From: Holophagaceae bacterium
Lineage (GTDB): Bacteria; Acidobacteriota; Holophagae; Holophagales; Holophagaceae
Length of the DNA stretch: 64,000 bases
Assembly: GCA_016710635.1 (NCBI GenBank)
Contig: JADJVL010000002.1
Span: forward strand, 248,001-312,000
Reading direction: 5' to 3'
In this document: positions 24,836-33,827 of the stretch, piece by piece
Layout: each line of letters starts with the position of its first letter
Position numbering within the stretch: the stretch's first letter is position 1
The notes under the pieces: model-generated
Database searches by the model: none
What the model was told of the DNA's origin: nothing
Seen by the model: the letters and a program-made list of their open reading frames with translations, nothing else
Position numbers and translations under genes: made by a program

Positions 24836-25573
24836 TCAGCCCACGGCCGCGCGCTGCCGGGCCATCAGTTCGGCGCAGCCCGCGAGCCCCAGGTCCACCA
24901 GCGCCAGGGCCTCGCCGCGGGTGAAGCTGCGCCCCTCGCCGGTGCTCTGGAACTCCACCAGCTCCAGGTCGCCGCCGGCGAAACCCGGGTCGCCCTCGGC
25001 AGTGGCCCGCGCGGCCACCAGGTTGCAGTCCACGGCGGCCAGGTGGTCCTCCTCGTATTCGAGATCGAGGACGAGCCCACGCCGCCCTTCGCCGCGCTCC
25101 ACGAGGCCGATGCTCACCGCCGCCACCTGGCGGACCAGCGCCGCCTCCAGGCCGGCCTGCTTCAGCGCCACCGCCAGGGCCACCCAGGCGCCGGTGATGG
25201 CGGCGCAGCGGGTGCCGCCATCGGCGTTCAGGACGTCACAGTCGAGGGTGAGCTGCCGTTCCCCGAGCTTGTCCAGATCCACCGCCTGACGGAGGCTGCG
25301 GCCGATGAGGCGCTGGATCTCCACGGTGCGGCCCTGCTGCTTGCCCCTTGCCGCCTCCCGGTCCGTGCGGGTGTGGGTGGAGCGGGGCAGCATGCCGTAC
25401 TCGGCGGTGATCCACCCCTTGCCCCGGCCCTTCATCCAGCCCGGGACCTTTTCCTCCAGGCTGGCGGAGCACAGGACATGGGTGTTGCCCAGCCGGATCA
25501 GGCAGGAGCCATCGGCGTGGACCTGGGCGCCGAGGTCGAAATCGAGGGGGCGGAGCTGGCTGGAATCGCGCAT
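24836..25573 (-). CDS. rph: Ribonuclease PH
   Basis: 245 residues, usual length. A phosphate-dependent 3'-5' exonuclease that trims tRNA and rRNA ends in a hexameric ring. Diagnostic stretches: 'GNTHVLCSASLEEKVPGWMKG', 'GWITAEYGMLPRSTHTRT', 'EIQRLIGRSLRQAVDLD' and 'DCDVLNADGGTRCAAITGA'. It is followed on the same strand by rpiB upstream at 25627-26049 with a gap of 53 bases; the two may be co-transcribed. Confidence 0.97.
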   Translation of the reverse strand: MRDSSQLRPLDFDLGAQVHADGSCLIRLGNTHVLCSASLEEKVPGWMKGRGKGWITAEYGMLPRSTHTRTDREAARGKQQGRTVEIQRLIGRSLRQAVDLDKLGERQLTLDCDVLNADGGTRCAAITGAWVALAVALKQAGLEAALVRQVAAVSIGLVERGEGRRGLVLDLEYEEDHLAAVDCNLVAARATAEGDPGFAGGDLELVEFQSTGEGRSFTRGEALALVDLGLAGCAELMARQRAAVG

Positions 25574-25626
25574 GGACGCTGGACCTCAGAAGGATTGGCT
25601 CGGAAAAAGGACGGATCGGGTCCGGT

Positions 25627-26049
25627 TCAGCACTCGATCTTGGCGACCCGCTTCTGGTGCCTTCCCCCCTCGAAAAGGGTTTCCAGGAAGACCGAAAGGT
25701 AGTATTCAGCTTTAAGCGGATCCGTCAGCCGCTGGCCGAAAGCGATGGCGTTGGCGTCATTGTGCTGCCGGGCCAGGGCGGCGTGCTCGGGGGAGTTCAC
25801 CAGCGCGCAACGGAGGCCGGCATGGCGGTTGGCCGCGATGCTGATGCCGATGCCGCTTCCGCAGACCAGCACCAGCCGTTCCCACTGATCCATCCCCGCC
25901 GCCGCCCGGTGCGCGAAATCCGGATAGTCCACGGAATCCGTCCCATTGGTCCCGAAATCCACCACCTCATGCCCATGCTCCGCGGCCCACGACTTGAGCC
26001 GCTCCTTCAGGCTGAACCCCGCGTGATCGCTCGCGAACCCAATCTTCAT
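25627..26049 (-). CDS. rpiB: Ribose-5-phosphate isomerase B
   Basis: 140 residues, typical. Interconverts ribose 5-phosphate and ribulose 5-phosphate in the pentose phosphate pathway. The start 'MKIGFASDHAGFSLKERL', 'DYPDFAH', 'VCGSGIGISIAANRHAGLRCALVNSPE' in pieces and 'HNDANAIAFG' are family signatures; the catalytic Cys (here in 'VLVCGSGIG') and His of 'SDHAG' are present. It is divergent from the SNF2 helicase gene. Confidence 0.96.
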   Translation of the reverse strand: MKIGFASDHAGFSLKERLKSWAAEHGHEVVDFGTNGTDSVDYPDFAHRAAAGMDQWERLVLVCGSGIGISIAANRHAGLRCALVNSPEHAALARQHNDANAIAFGQRLTDPLKAEYYLSVFLETLFEGGRHQKRVAKIEC

Positions 26050-26132
26050 TGCGCACTCCTGGTTCCAGGCTACCGGCTCCGGGCCGCGTTGCCGGGCCGG
26101 GAATTCCGCCGGCGCCCCGGCGGGGCGCCGCG

Positions 26133-29100
26133 ATGAAGCCCATCCTCCAGTACCGGCCCGCGGACAAGGGCTTCCTCATCGCCCTGCCCGCCGGGTCGGA
26201 CGAGGCCGCCGATGGCGCCGCCTGGGCGCGGCTCATGCGGACCCTCCCAGGGAACCTGCAGGGCCGGGACCGGCTCACCCCGGCGAAGGCCCGCATCTTC
26301 GTCCCCGACGGCCGCATCCTCGAAGCCCACGCCGTGCCCCTGCGCTGGCAGCGCGCCTGGACCTGGCTCGCCAGCCTCCCGACGGATCCGGAACTGGTGG
26401 GCGGCAGCCTCGCCTTCTGGGCCGTGGCCCTGCGCCAGCTCCAGTCCCTCGTGATCCGCGGCGCCCTCCTGCCCAAGCTGGACACCGAAAGCACGCCGTG
26501 GCGGGCCCACTGGGGCATCAGCCTCACCAGCCCCTCGGACCGGGAGGCCATGGACCAGTTGGCGGCGGCCCTTCCACCCTCGGTGCTCGCCTTCCCCTCC
26601 GACGACCAGTGGATCTTCACCAAGGGGCTCTCCCTGGGCGCCCTGGAAGCCGAGGAGGTTGAGGACGATCTCGCCCTGCCCCCGAAGGCCGAAGACGTGC
26701 TGCAGGCCTTCCTCGAGGACGGGGCCGATTTCGTGGTGCGCTTCGTGGCCAGCACCCTCCGGCCCGGGGAGGATCCCCGCCTGGGCCTGATCCACCGCCT
26801 GCGGGGCCACAAGCGCGACCGGCTGCCCTGGGACGAGCGCATCATGGTGGCCCTCAGCCATCCCATGAGCGAATTCCCCATGATCGGCGTGACCGAGCGG
26901 ACCCTGGGGGAGCAGCTCGAGCAGTGGAGCGAAGGCGCGCGCTCCCTCTGGCTGCGGCCCTCCCTCAAGCTGGAGGCGCCGGCGGTGCCCACCCACGCCA
27001 GCACCACCGAGGCCATCCAGGAGGCCGACAAGCTCAGCGAGGAAGGCTGGTGCCTGCGCATCGGCCTGGAGACCGCCGACGGTCACGAGATTCCCGTCTC
27101 CCGGCTCTGGGGACCCGAAGCCGCCACCGGCGACGCCGCCATCATCCAGGCCCGGCAGGTACTGCTCCGCGGCCTGGCCCGGGCCGTGCCCTTCTTCCCG
27201 CCCCTGCAGGGAGCTCTCGCCGGCCAGACGCCGGAGGATCTCCAGCTCCTGCCCACGGAGGCCTGGCAGTTCCTCACCAAGGGAGCGGGCCAGCTCAAGG
27301 AGGCCGGCTTCCTCGTCCACCTGCAGGAAGGCATGGCGGAGTTCGGCGGGGCCCGCCGCCTGCGGGCCAAGGTCCGCCTTGGCGCCCGAAATCTGGGGTC
27401 CGGGGAGGAGGGCGCGAAGGGCTCCGGGTCCGGCGCTGCCCAGGAAGGCCTGGAAGGCGCGGTGAGCGCCGACTGGTCCCTGATGCTCGGGGACGACGCC
27501 CTCAGCGTGGAGGACTTCGCCCAGATGGCGAGCCTCAAGCACCCGCTGGTGGCCTGGAAGGGCAAGTGGGTGGCCCTGGACACGGAGACCCTGAAGGCGA
27601 TCACCGCCGTCATCCAGGCCAGCCGCGGCGCGGGCTTCGAAAGCATGACCAAAGGCGAGGCCCTGGCCGCCGCCCTCACGGGCACCGCCCGCATTCCCGG
27701 CGTCAGCGAGGCCATCGAGGTGGAGGTGGCCGGGGACTTCGGCGCCGCCCTGGACGACCTGCGCACCCTGCCGGACAAGCCCATCCGCCAGCCGGAAAAC
27801 TTCAAGGGCCAGCTGCGCCCCTACCAGCTCCGGGGCCTCGCCTGGCTGGAGGGCCTGTCGCGCCTGGGGCTCGGCGGCATCCTTGCCGACGACATGGGCC
27901 TGGGCAAGACCATCCAGGTCATCGCCCTGCTGCTGCACCGCCAGTTGCAGAATCCGAAGGCGGGCCCGCCGACCCTGCTGGTCTGTCCCACGTCGCTCCT
28001 CGGCAACTGGGAACGGGAGCTGGAGAAGTTCTCGCCGACCCTGCCGGTCTTCGTGCACCACGGCAACAACCGGGACGAGCTGCCCAAGGCCTTCAAGCCC
28101 CACACCATCGTCCTCACCACCTACGGTGTCATCCGCCGGGAGGACGAGGTCTTCGGCGCGCGGGCCTGGGGGCTGGTGGTGGTGGACGAGGCCCAGGCCA
28201 TCAAGAACCCCGCCAGCATCCAGGCGAAGGCGGTCCGCCGCCTGCGGGGCCACGCCAAACTGGCGCTGACCGGCACGCCCATCGAGAACCGGCTGAAGGA
28301 GCTGTGGAGCATCCTGGCCTTCACCCTGCCGGGCTACTTCGGCAGCGAGTCGAGCTTCCAGGAGCGCTTCGCCACCCCCATCGAGAAGTACCGGGACCCC
28401 GATGCCGCCGCCGAACTGCGCCAGCGGGTGGGCCCCTTCATCCTGCGCCGCCTGAAGACCGACCGCAGCATCATCCAGGACCTGCCGGACAAGCAGGAGA
28501 TGAAGGTCTACACCACCTTGACCAAGGAGCAGGCGCTGCTCTACCAGGCGCGAGTGGAACAGATGGAGCAGGACCTGGACGCCGCGAAATCCGGCATCGA
28601 GCGCCGGGGCCGCATCCTCGCGCTGCTCACCCACCTCAAGCAGATCTGCAACCATCCTTCCCAGTTCCTCAAGGCACAGGGCCCCTACGGCGGGCGCAGC
28701 GGCAAGCTGGACCGCATGGCGGAAATGCTGGAGGAGATCATCGAGAACGGCGAGAAGGCCTTGGTCTTCACCCAGTTCAAGGAGATGGGCGACCGGCTGC
28801 AGATCCACATGCAGGAGCGCCTGGGCTTCGAGCCGCCCTTCCTCCACGGCGGCACCACGCGCCTGCAGCGGGACGAGCTGGTGCGCGGCTTCCAGGAGGA
28901 CCCGGCCTTCCCGCCGGTCTTCCTGCTCTCCCTCAAGGCCGGCGGCGTGGGCCTCAACCTCACGGCCGCCACCCACGTGTTCCACTTCGACCGCTGGTGG
29001 AACCCGGCGGTGGAGGACCAGGCCACGGACCGCACCTACCGCATCGGCCAGACCAGGAACGTGCAGGTCCACAAGCTCATCACCATCGGCACCCTCGAAG

Positions 29101-29444
29101 AGAAGATCGACGCCCTCCTGGAGAGCAAGCGGGACCTCGCGGATCGCGTGGTGGGCAGCGGCGAAGGCTGGCTCACGGAGCTGGACGACGAGGCCCTGCG
29201 CCGCCTGGTGGCCCTGGAGCCCGATGCGGAATGGGTGGACGGGGAAGGCGAGGTCACGACCCTCTCCCAGGCCCGCGCGGCCCTTGCCAGGGCCGGTGCC
29301 GGCCACGAGGAGCCGGAAGATGATGGGGCCGTCGCGGTGGCGACCCTGCCCGACCGGGAGGCCGTGGCCGCCGCCCGGGCCGCGCGGGTCGCCGCCCCGC
29401 GCAAGCCGCGCCCGGCACCCAAGCGCAAGGGGGTGATCGGATGA
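26133..29444 (+). CDS. SNF2-family ATPase/helicase with SNF2-associated domain
   Basis: 1103 residues from an ATG at 26133. The first 560 residues are the SNF2-associated region found in bacterial members ('LSEEGWCLRIGLETADG', 'LKHPLVAWKGKWVALD'). The motor follows: Walker A 'ADDMGLGKTIQVIALLL' near residue 586, DEAQ box 'VVVDEAQAIKNP' near 684, 'LALTGTPIENRLKELWSIL' and the second lobe with 'VFTQFKEMGDRLQ', 'SLKAGGVGLNLTAATHVFHF' and 'QATDRTYRIGQ'. The protein should move on double-stranded DNA or remodel nucleoprotein complexes. The gene's stop overlaps the start of a SWIM zinc-finger gene by four bases; this pair recurs widely in bacteria, with no well-established role. Confidence 0.95.
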   Translation: MKPILQYRPADKGFLIALPAGSDEAADGAAWARLMRTLPGNLQGRDRLTPAKARIFVPDGRILEAHAVPLRWQRAWTWLASLPTDPELVGGSLAFWAVALRQLQSLVIRGALLPKLDTESTPWRAHWGISLTSPSDREAMDQLAAALPPSVLAFPSDDQWIFTKGLSLGALEAEEVEDDLALPPKAEDVLQAFLEDGADFVVRFVASTLRPGEDPRLGLIHRLRGHKRDRLPWDERIMVALSHPMSEFPMIGVTERTLGEQLEQWSEGARSLWLRPSLKLEAPAVPTHASTTEAIQEADKLSEEGWCLRIGLETADGHEIPVSRLWGPEAATGDAAIIQARQVLLRGLARAVPFFPPLQGALAGQTPEDLQLLPTEAWQFLTKGAGQLKEAGFLVHLQEGMAEFGGARRLRAKVRLGARNLGSGEEGAKGSGSGAAQEGLEGAVSADWSLMLGDDALSVEDFAQMASLKHPLVAWKGKWVALDTETLKAITAVIQASRGAGFESMTKGEALAAALTGTARIPGVSEAIEVEVAGDFGAALDDLRTLPDKPIRQPENFKGQLRPYQLRGLAWLEGLSRLGLGGILADDMGLGKTIQVIALLLHRQLQNPKAGPPTLLVCPTSLLGNWERELEKFSPTLPVFVHHGNNRDELPKAFKPHTIVLTTYGVIRREDEVFGARAWGLVVVDEAQAIKNPASIQAKAVRRLRGHAKLALTGTPIENRLKELWSILAFTLPGYFGSESSFQERFATPIEKYRDPDAAAELRQRVGPFILRRLKTDRSIIQDLPDKQEMKVYTTLTKEQALLYQARVEQMEQDLDAAKSGIERRGRILALLTHLKQICNHPSQFLKAQGPYGGRSGKLDRMAEMLEEIIENGEKALVFTQFKEMGDRLQIHMQERLGFEPPFLHGGTTRLQRDELVRGFQEDPAFPPVFLLSLKAGGVGLNLTAATHVFHFDRWWNPAVEDQATDRTYRIGQTRNVQVHKLITIGTLEEKIDALLESKRDLADRVVGSGEGWLTELDDEALRRLVALEPDAEWVDGEGEVTTLSQARAALARAGAGHEEPEDDGAVAVATLPDREAVAAARAARVAAPRKPRPAPKRKGVIG

Positions 29445-30415
29445 TGATGATGTCCGGCCACCGCTTCGGCGCCACCTGGTGGGGCCGGCTCTGGATCAAG
29501 GGCCTGGAGCAGCTCGGGGACGACTACGAGAACCGTCTGCCCCGGGGACTCAAGTACGCCGAGGAAGGCGCAGTGTCGCATTTCACCGTGAGCCCCGGCC
29601 AGATCGAGGCCCGGGTCCACGGGCGGAAGACCTACACGGTGACCCTGGGCCTGCCGGCCCTGACCCAGGCCCAGTGGGACAAGGCCCTGGCCCGCATCGC
29701 CCAGGAGAGCCGCTTCGTGGCCTCGCTGCTCGCGGGCGAAATGCCCCAGGGCCTGGACGAGACCTTCCGGGAAGCGGGCGCCAGCCTCTACGCCCGGGTG
29801 CCCAAGGAGCTGCAGACCCACTGCGACTGTCCCGACTGGGCGAACCCCTGCAAGCACGTGGCCGCGGTCTGCTACGTCATGGCGGAGGCCCTGGACCGGG
29901 ATCCCTGGCTGCTCTTCGACCTGCGGGGCAAGACCAAGGAGGAGGTCCTGGCCGCGCTCCAGGCGCACCTGGGAGAAGAGGCTCCGGAGCCGGCGCCAAA
30001 GAAGCGGGGCCGGCCGAAGAAGGTCGTCACCCTGGCGGACCTGCTGGTGCGCAAGGTGCCCGAGGCCGAGCCCTGGCATACCGCGGCAGAGGCGGACTAC
30101 GACCTGCTGCGGGCGCCCCTGCCGGCCTTCGTGATCCCCCGCGCCATTCCCAGCGACCCTTCGGTCTTCACCCAGCTGGGCCCGCTGCCCCACGCCCGCA
30201 TCGAAGCCAGCCTCTGCCTCGCCGCCCTGTTGCACCGCTGCGCCCAGTGGACCATCGTGCAGATCGAGGAGGGCGGCAGCCTCGAAGAGCAGGCCGCCCA
30301 CGCTGGGGAAGGCTCCCTGGAAGCCGCCCAGGCCTCGCCCTTCGACTCCCCCCTGCCGCCCATGCCCGCCAAGCCGCCCAAGGCCTGGCGCAACAAGAAG
30401 CGGCGTTGGAAGTAG
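29441..30415 (+). CDS. SWIM zinc-finger protein, partner of the SNF2 ATPase
   Basis: 324 residues. The start lies in ATGATGATGATG at 29441, so the exact first codon among four is open; the first overlaps the helicase stop. The SWIM motif CXCXnCXH is visible as 'CDCPDWANPCKHVAAVCY' (about residues 127-144). The N-terminal region 'FGATWWGRLWIKGLEQLGD ... RGLKYAEEGAV' is the conserved start of these proteins. A basic tract 'PKKRGRPKKVVTL', like an AT-hook, lies near residue 190, and the C-terminus is Pro/Lys/Arg-rich. SWIM domains bind DNA or proteins. The gene is translationally coupled to the SNF2 gene, so the products probably work together on DNA. Confidence 0.93.
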   Translation: MMMMSGHRFGATWWGRLWIKGLEQLGDDYENRLPRGLKYAEEGAVSHFTVSPGQIEARVHGRKTYTVTLGLPALTQAQWDKALARIAQESRFVASLLAGEMPQGLDETFREAGASLYARVPKELQTHCDCPDWANPCKHVAAVCYVMAEALDRDPWLLFDLRGKTKEEVLAALQAHLGEEAPEPAPKKRGRPKKVVTLADLLVRKVPEAEPWHTAAEADYDLLRAPLPAFVIPRAIPSDPSVFTQLGPLPHARIEASLCLAALLHRCAQWTIVQIEEGGSLEEQAAHAGEGSLEAAQASPFDSPLPPMPAKPPKAWRNKKRRWK

Positions 30416-30441
30416 GATCTCTTTCCTCACCGGGAGCCCCC

Positions 30442-30819
30442 ATGCAGACCATCGCCACGCCCTCAGCACCCTCCGCCATCGGCCCCTACAGCCAGGGCAA
30501 GATCGTGGGCAACCTCCTCTTCACCGCCGGCCAGATCGCCCTCGTGCCCGAGACCATGGAGTTCCTCAACGGCACCATCGAGGAACAGACGGACCGGGTG
30601 CTGAAGAACCTCGACGCCGTGCTGGCCGCCGCGGGCACGGACTGGAGCCGCGTCATCAAGACCACCGTCTTCCTCGCCGACATGGCCGACTTCGCCCCCT
30701 TCAACGCCGCCTACGCCGCGCACCTCGGCGAGGCCAAGCCCGCGCGGAGCACGGTGCAGGCCGCGGGGCTGCCGAAGGGCGGGAAAGTGGAGATCGAACT
30801 TATTGCGGAAGTAGGCTGA
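30442..30819 (+). CDS. ridA: RidA-family enamine/imine deaminase
   Basis: 125 residues from an ATG at 30442 with GGGAG upstream. RidA hydrolyses reactive enamine intermediates such as 2-aminoacrylate made by PLP enzymes. Signatures: 'APSAIGPYSQGKIVGNLLFTAGQIAL', the Arg of 'PARSTVQAAGLPKGGKVEIELIA' (needed for deaminase activity) and the conserved Glu near the end. It is 26 bases after the SWIM gene and may be read from the same transcript. It is convergent with the unknown gene at 30839. Confidence 0.96.
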   Translation: MQTIATPSAPSAIGPYSQGKIVGNLLFTAGQIALVPETMEFLNGTIEEQTDRVLKNLDAVLAAAGTDWSRVIKTTVFLADMADFAPFNAAYAAHLGEAKPARSTVQAAGLPKGGKVEIELIAEVG

Positions 30820-30838
30820 ACGGGGCTGTCGCGCCGCC

Positions 30839-31303
30839 TCACTCCTCTTCGCTCTCCCCGATATCGGGATCGATGCCGTTCCAGCGCTGCTCGGCCTGGA
30901 AGTCTGGATTCTCGAGCTGCTTGAGGAAGCCCTGCATGCGCGTGCCCCATTTCGCTTCGGCGGCGTGGCCCGCCTCCACGAAGGGCAGGAGCTGGGCGGG
31001 AGCTTCTTCCAGGCTGAGCTGGGTGAGGATCAGGGCCTGCTGGAAACTCTCCCCCACAGGCGTGAGGGCCACCACCAGCTCCTCGAGAACCTCCCACAGC
31101 GCGTCGGGGCAGCTCTCCTCGGGGAGCGCTTCGAGGGTCTCCACGCACTTGGTGCGGGCGGTGATGAGCTTCAGGTGGAGCTTCTCGAAGTCCCGGTGGG
31201 GCGCCCCCTGGGCGAGGGCGTGGGCCACGTCCTCCAGCATGGGATGGAGCTTGTTGAAGAGGAGGGAGAGGGCGGTCTCCGCGGGGCCCAGGGCTTCGTG
31301 CAT
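30839..31303 (-). CDS. Conserved-looking helical protein of unknown function
   Basis: 154 residues, almost wholly helical, without signal peptide or membrane segment and ending in an acidic tail 'GIDPDIGESEEE'. Motif-like parts are 'LHPMLEDVAHALAQGAPHRDFEKLHLKLI' and 'CPDALWEVLEELVVALTPVGESFQQALILTQ'. I do not recognise the family. It lies ten bases after the stop of... rather, directly downstream of glpK's start direction neighbour: its start at 31303 is 10 bases from the glpK stop at 31313, both on the minus strand, so it is the second gene of a glpK unit. A role in glycerol metabolism is not indicated by its sequence. Confidence 0.75.
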   Translation of the reverse strand: MHEALGPAETALSLLFNKLHPMLEDVAHALAQGAPHRDFEKLHLKLITARTKCVETLEALPEESCPDALWEVLEELVVALTPVGESFQQALILTQLSLEEAPAQLLPFVEAGHAAEAKWGTRMQGFLKQLENPDFQAEQRWNGIDPDIGESEEE

Positions 31304-31312
31304 CCGTTGATC

Positions 31313-32749
31313 CTACGCCTTTGCGACGGATTCCTTCCAACGCACCCTGGCCGCCGCGACGGCGGCGGGGTCGCCGGAAGGTTGGAAGGTGCGGTCCAGG
31401 GGATAGGCCCGGCGCAGGTCCTCCAGGGTCCACAGGCCAACACCCAGGCCCGCCAGCATGCCGGCGCCGAGGGCCGTGGTCTCCAGCATCCGCGGCCGAT
31501 GCAGGGGGATGCCCAGGAGGTCCGCCTGCATCTGCAGGAGGAGGTCGTTGGCCGCCGCCCCGCCATCCACCCGCAGCTCCTTCAGGGGTTCGCCGAGGTC
31601 CGCGGCCATCGCCTCGAGGATGTCCGCCTGGCTGTGGGCGATGCCTTCCAGGGCGGCCCGGGCGAGGTGGGCCTTGGTGGTGCCACGGGTGAGGCCGAGG
31701 ATGGTCCCGCGGGCCTCGGGTCGCCAGTGGGGCGCGCCGAGCCCCGCGTAGGCGGGCACCACCACGACGCCGCCACTGTCAGGAACGCTGCGGGCCAGAG
31801 TCTCGATATCCGCCGCCGTCTCGATGATGCCCAGGCCGTCCCGCAGCCACTGCACCAGGGCGCCGGCGATGAAGGCCCCGCCTTCCAGGGCGAAGGTGCG
31901 CTGCCCGGCGACTTCCCAGGCCTGGGTGGTGAGGAGTCCCGTGGCGCTGGGCCTGGGATGGGCGCCGGTATTCAGCAGCACGAAGCTGCCGGTGCCGTAG
32001 GTCAGCTTGGCCTGCCCGGCGTCGAAGCAACCCTGGCCGAACAGGGCCGCCTGCTGGTCCCCGGCGAGGCCCGTGACGGGCAGGTGATGGGGCAGCTCGG
32101 GCACCCCTTCGACCCGGGCGCAGAAGCTGGCGCTGGGGACGAGCCGGGGGAGCTTCACCGCCTCCACGCCAAAGCGCGCGACGAGGTCCCGGGACCAGTC
32201 CCCGGTGTCCAGGTCGAAGAGCAGCGTCCGGCTGGCGTTGCTGGGGTCCGTCACGAATTCCCCGCTCATGCGATGGACGAGGAAGGTGTCCACGGTGCCG
32301 AAGGCGAGGTCCCGCCCCGGCAGGTGGTCCTTGAGCCAGCGCAGCTTGGTGGCGCTGAAGTAGGGATCCAGGGGCAGGCCGGTCCGGGCGCGGATCGCAG
32401 GTTCCTGCGCCTTCATCGCGTGGCAGAGTTCCGTGGTGCGCCGGTCCTGCCACACGATGGCGCGGTGCAGGGGCTCCATGGTGTGCGCGTCGAAGGCGAA
32501 GGTGGTCTCCCGCTGGTTTGCCAGGCCCAGGGCGGCGAGGCGGGCGGGATCCACCGAGGCCGTGGCCTGGGCCAGGGCCTCGCGGACGCTGGCCCAGATC
32601 TCCTCGGGCTCGTGCTCCACCCAGCCGGGCTCGGGGAAGTGCTGGGGAAAGGCGGCGTAGCCACGGCCCTGGACGGCCAGATCCCGGTCCAGCACGAGGG
32701 CGGTGGTGCCCGTGGTGCCCTGGTCGAGGGCGAGAATCAGATCCTTCAT
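31313..32749 (-). CDS. glpK: Glycerol kinase
   Basis: 478 residues, slightly shorter than E. coli GlpK. Phosphorylates glycerol to glycerol 3-phosphate with ATP. FGGY-family marks are 'LALDQGTTGTTALVLD' at the N-terminus, 'GWVEHEPEEIWASV', 'VIVWQDRRT' region (here 'AIVWQDRRTTELC'), 'FLVHRMSGEFVTDPSNASRTLLFD', 'GDQQAALFGQGCF' and 'KLTYGTGSFVLLNTG'. The dehydrogenase and facilitator genes (glpD, glpF) are not in the window. It is followed by a small gene of unknown function on the same strand. Confidence 0.95.
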   Translation of the reverse strand: MKDLILALDQGTTGTTALVLDRDLAVQGRGYAAFPQHFPEPGWVEHEPEEIWASVREALAQATASVDPARLAALGLANQRETTFAFDAHTMEPLHRAIVWQDRRTTELCHAMKAQEPAIRARTGLPLDPYFSATKLRWLKDHLPGRDLAFGTVDTFLVHRMSGEFVTDPSNASRTLLFDLDTGDWSRDLVARFGVEAVKLPRLVPSASFCARVEGVPELPHHLPVTGLAGDQQAALFGQGCFDAGQAKLTYGTGSFVLLNTGAHPRPSATGLLTTQAWEVAGQRTFALEGGAFIAGALVQWLRDGLGIIETAADIETLARSVPDSGGVVVVPAYAGLGAPHWRPEARGTILGLTRGTTKAHLARAALEGIAHSQADILEAMAADLGEPLKELRVDGGAAANDLLLQMQADLLGIPLHRPRMLETTALGAGMLAGLGVGLWTLEDLRRAYPLDRTFQPSGDPAAVAAARVRWKESVAKA

Positions 32750-32786
32750 GGCGGGCCTTGGGAAGCTGCCCGGAAAGCTTAACCCC

Positions 32787-33767
32787 TCAAGGCATCCCGA
32801 AGGTCTTCACGCCCGGCGTGCCCTTGGGCGGCGGCTGGTCGCTGATCTGCATGCGGCCGTTGGCGTCCCGCCACTGGTAGATGGTGTTGGGCGTCCGCAC
32901 TTCCACGCCGGTGCCATTGGGATTGGGGATGGGGGAGGACGCGTCGTCGCCGGCGGCCTCGTTGGCCGAAGCCACCAGGGTGGCGGTGCCTTTGAGGGGC
33001 TTCTCGTCCACGAGGAAGCCGCCGCGGCCCTTCTTGAGCAGGTCCATGGCCCCGGCGGCCTTGGGATCCGCCTGCACGAGCTTGCGCTGCCAGAGGTCCA
33101 GGACCTTGGGCACGTAGCCGCGGGTCTCCCGGTAGGGCGGGATGCCGCCGTACTTCTCCACGGCCCGCTCGCCGGCGTTGTAGGCGGCGATGACCTTGGT
33201 GGCGTCGCCGCCGAAGTAGTCCATGAGCCATTTCAGGTATTTCGTGCCGCCCATGATGTTCTGCCGGGGATCGAAGGGATCCGTCACGCCGAAGCGCAGG
33301 GCCGTGGCGGGCATCAGCTGCATGAGCCCCAGGGCGCCGACGCGGCTGCGGGCCTTGTCGTAGAAGGCGCTTTCCGCCTGGATGATGGCCCGGGCCAGGT
33401 GGGGATCCACGCCGTTCTGGGTGGCGATCTCGTCCACGGTGGCCAGCAGCTCCGGACTCCGCAGCACCCGGGCCATCTCCACGCGGCTGATGCCCATGCG
33501 GATGTGGCCCACGCCGACGTGCTTGAGCACCAGGCCCTGGCTCTTGGCGTAGCTCGGGGGGAGGTTGTTGATGACGATGCGGCCCTGGGCGTCCGAGTAG
33601 GTGTAGACGTAGGCCATGGAGTACGCGCCGCCCATGCCGCCGATGGGGGCCGCGGAGGCCCGCCGCGGCTTTCCGGTGGTGGCGCCGTTCCCCGCCGCAA
33701 GGGTGGCGGCCACGCCGGCCGCGAGGATCGCGGTGCGGGCGGCGAGGGAACGGGCGGGACGGTTCAT
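32787..33767 (-). CDS. Lytic transglycosylase (SLT domain) with two DUF4124-like repeats
   Basis: 326 residues with an Ala-rich signal peptide. The SLT catalytic domain (about residues 105-225) shows the Glu in 'IIQAESAFYDKARSRVGALGLMQLMPATA' (read in parts, Glu near residue 127) and 'AAYNAGERAVEKYGGIPPYRETRGYV'. It cleaves peptidoglycan glycan strands with anhydro-sugar formation, in the periplasm. Before and after the catalytic domain are two copies of a DUF4124-like unit: 'YTYSDAQGRIVINNLPP' and 'YQWRDANGRMQISDQPPPKG'. Such units may bind cell wall or partner proteins; the duplication around the enzyme is unusual. Confidence 0.9.
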   Translation of the reverse strand: MNRPARSLAARTAILAAGVAATLAAGNGATTGKPRRASAAPIGGMGGAYSMAYVYTYSDAQGRIVINNLPPSYAKSQGLVLKHVGVGHIRMGISRVEMARVLRSPELLATVDEIATQNGVDPHLARAIIQAESAFYDKARSRVGALGLMQLMPATALRFGVTDPFDPRQNIMGGTKYLKWLMDYFGGDATKVIAAYNAGERAVEKYGGIPPYRETRGYVPKVLDLWQRKLVQADPKAAGAMDLLKKGRGGFLVDEKPLKGTATLVASANEAAGDDASSPIPNPNGTGVEVRTPNTIYQWRDANGRMQISDQPPPKGTPGVKTFGMP

Positions 33768-33827
33768 GGACTTCCAGTATGGTCCTTAGCGACAACCGGG
33801 CCAAGGATGCGTTGGAAAGGATCGATG

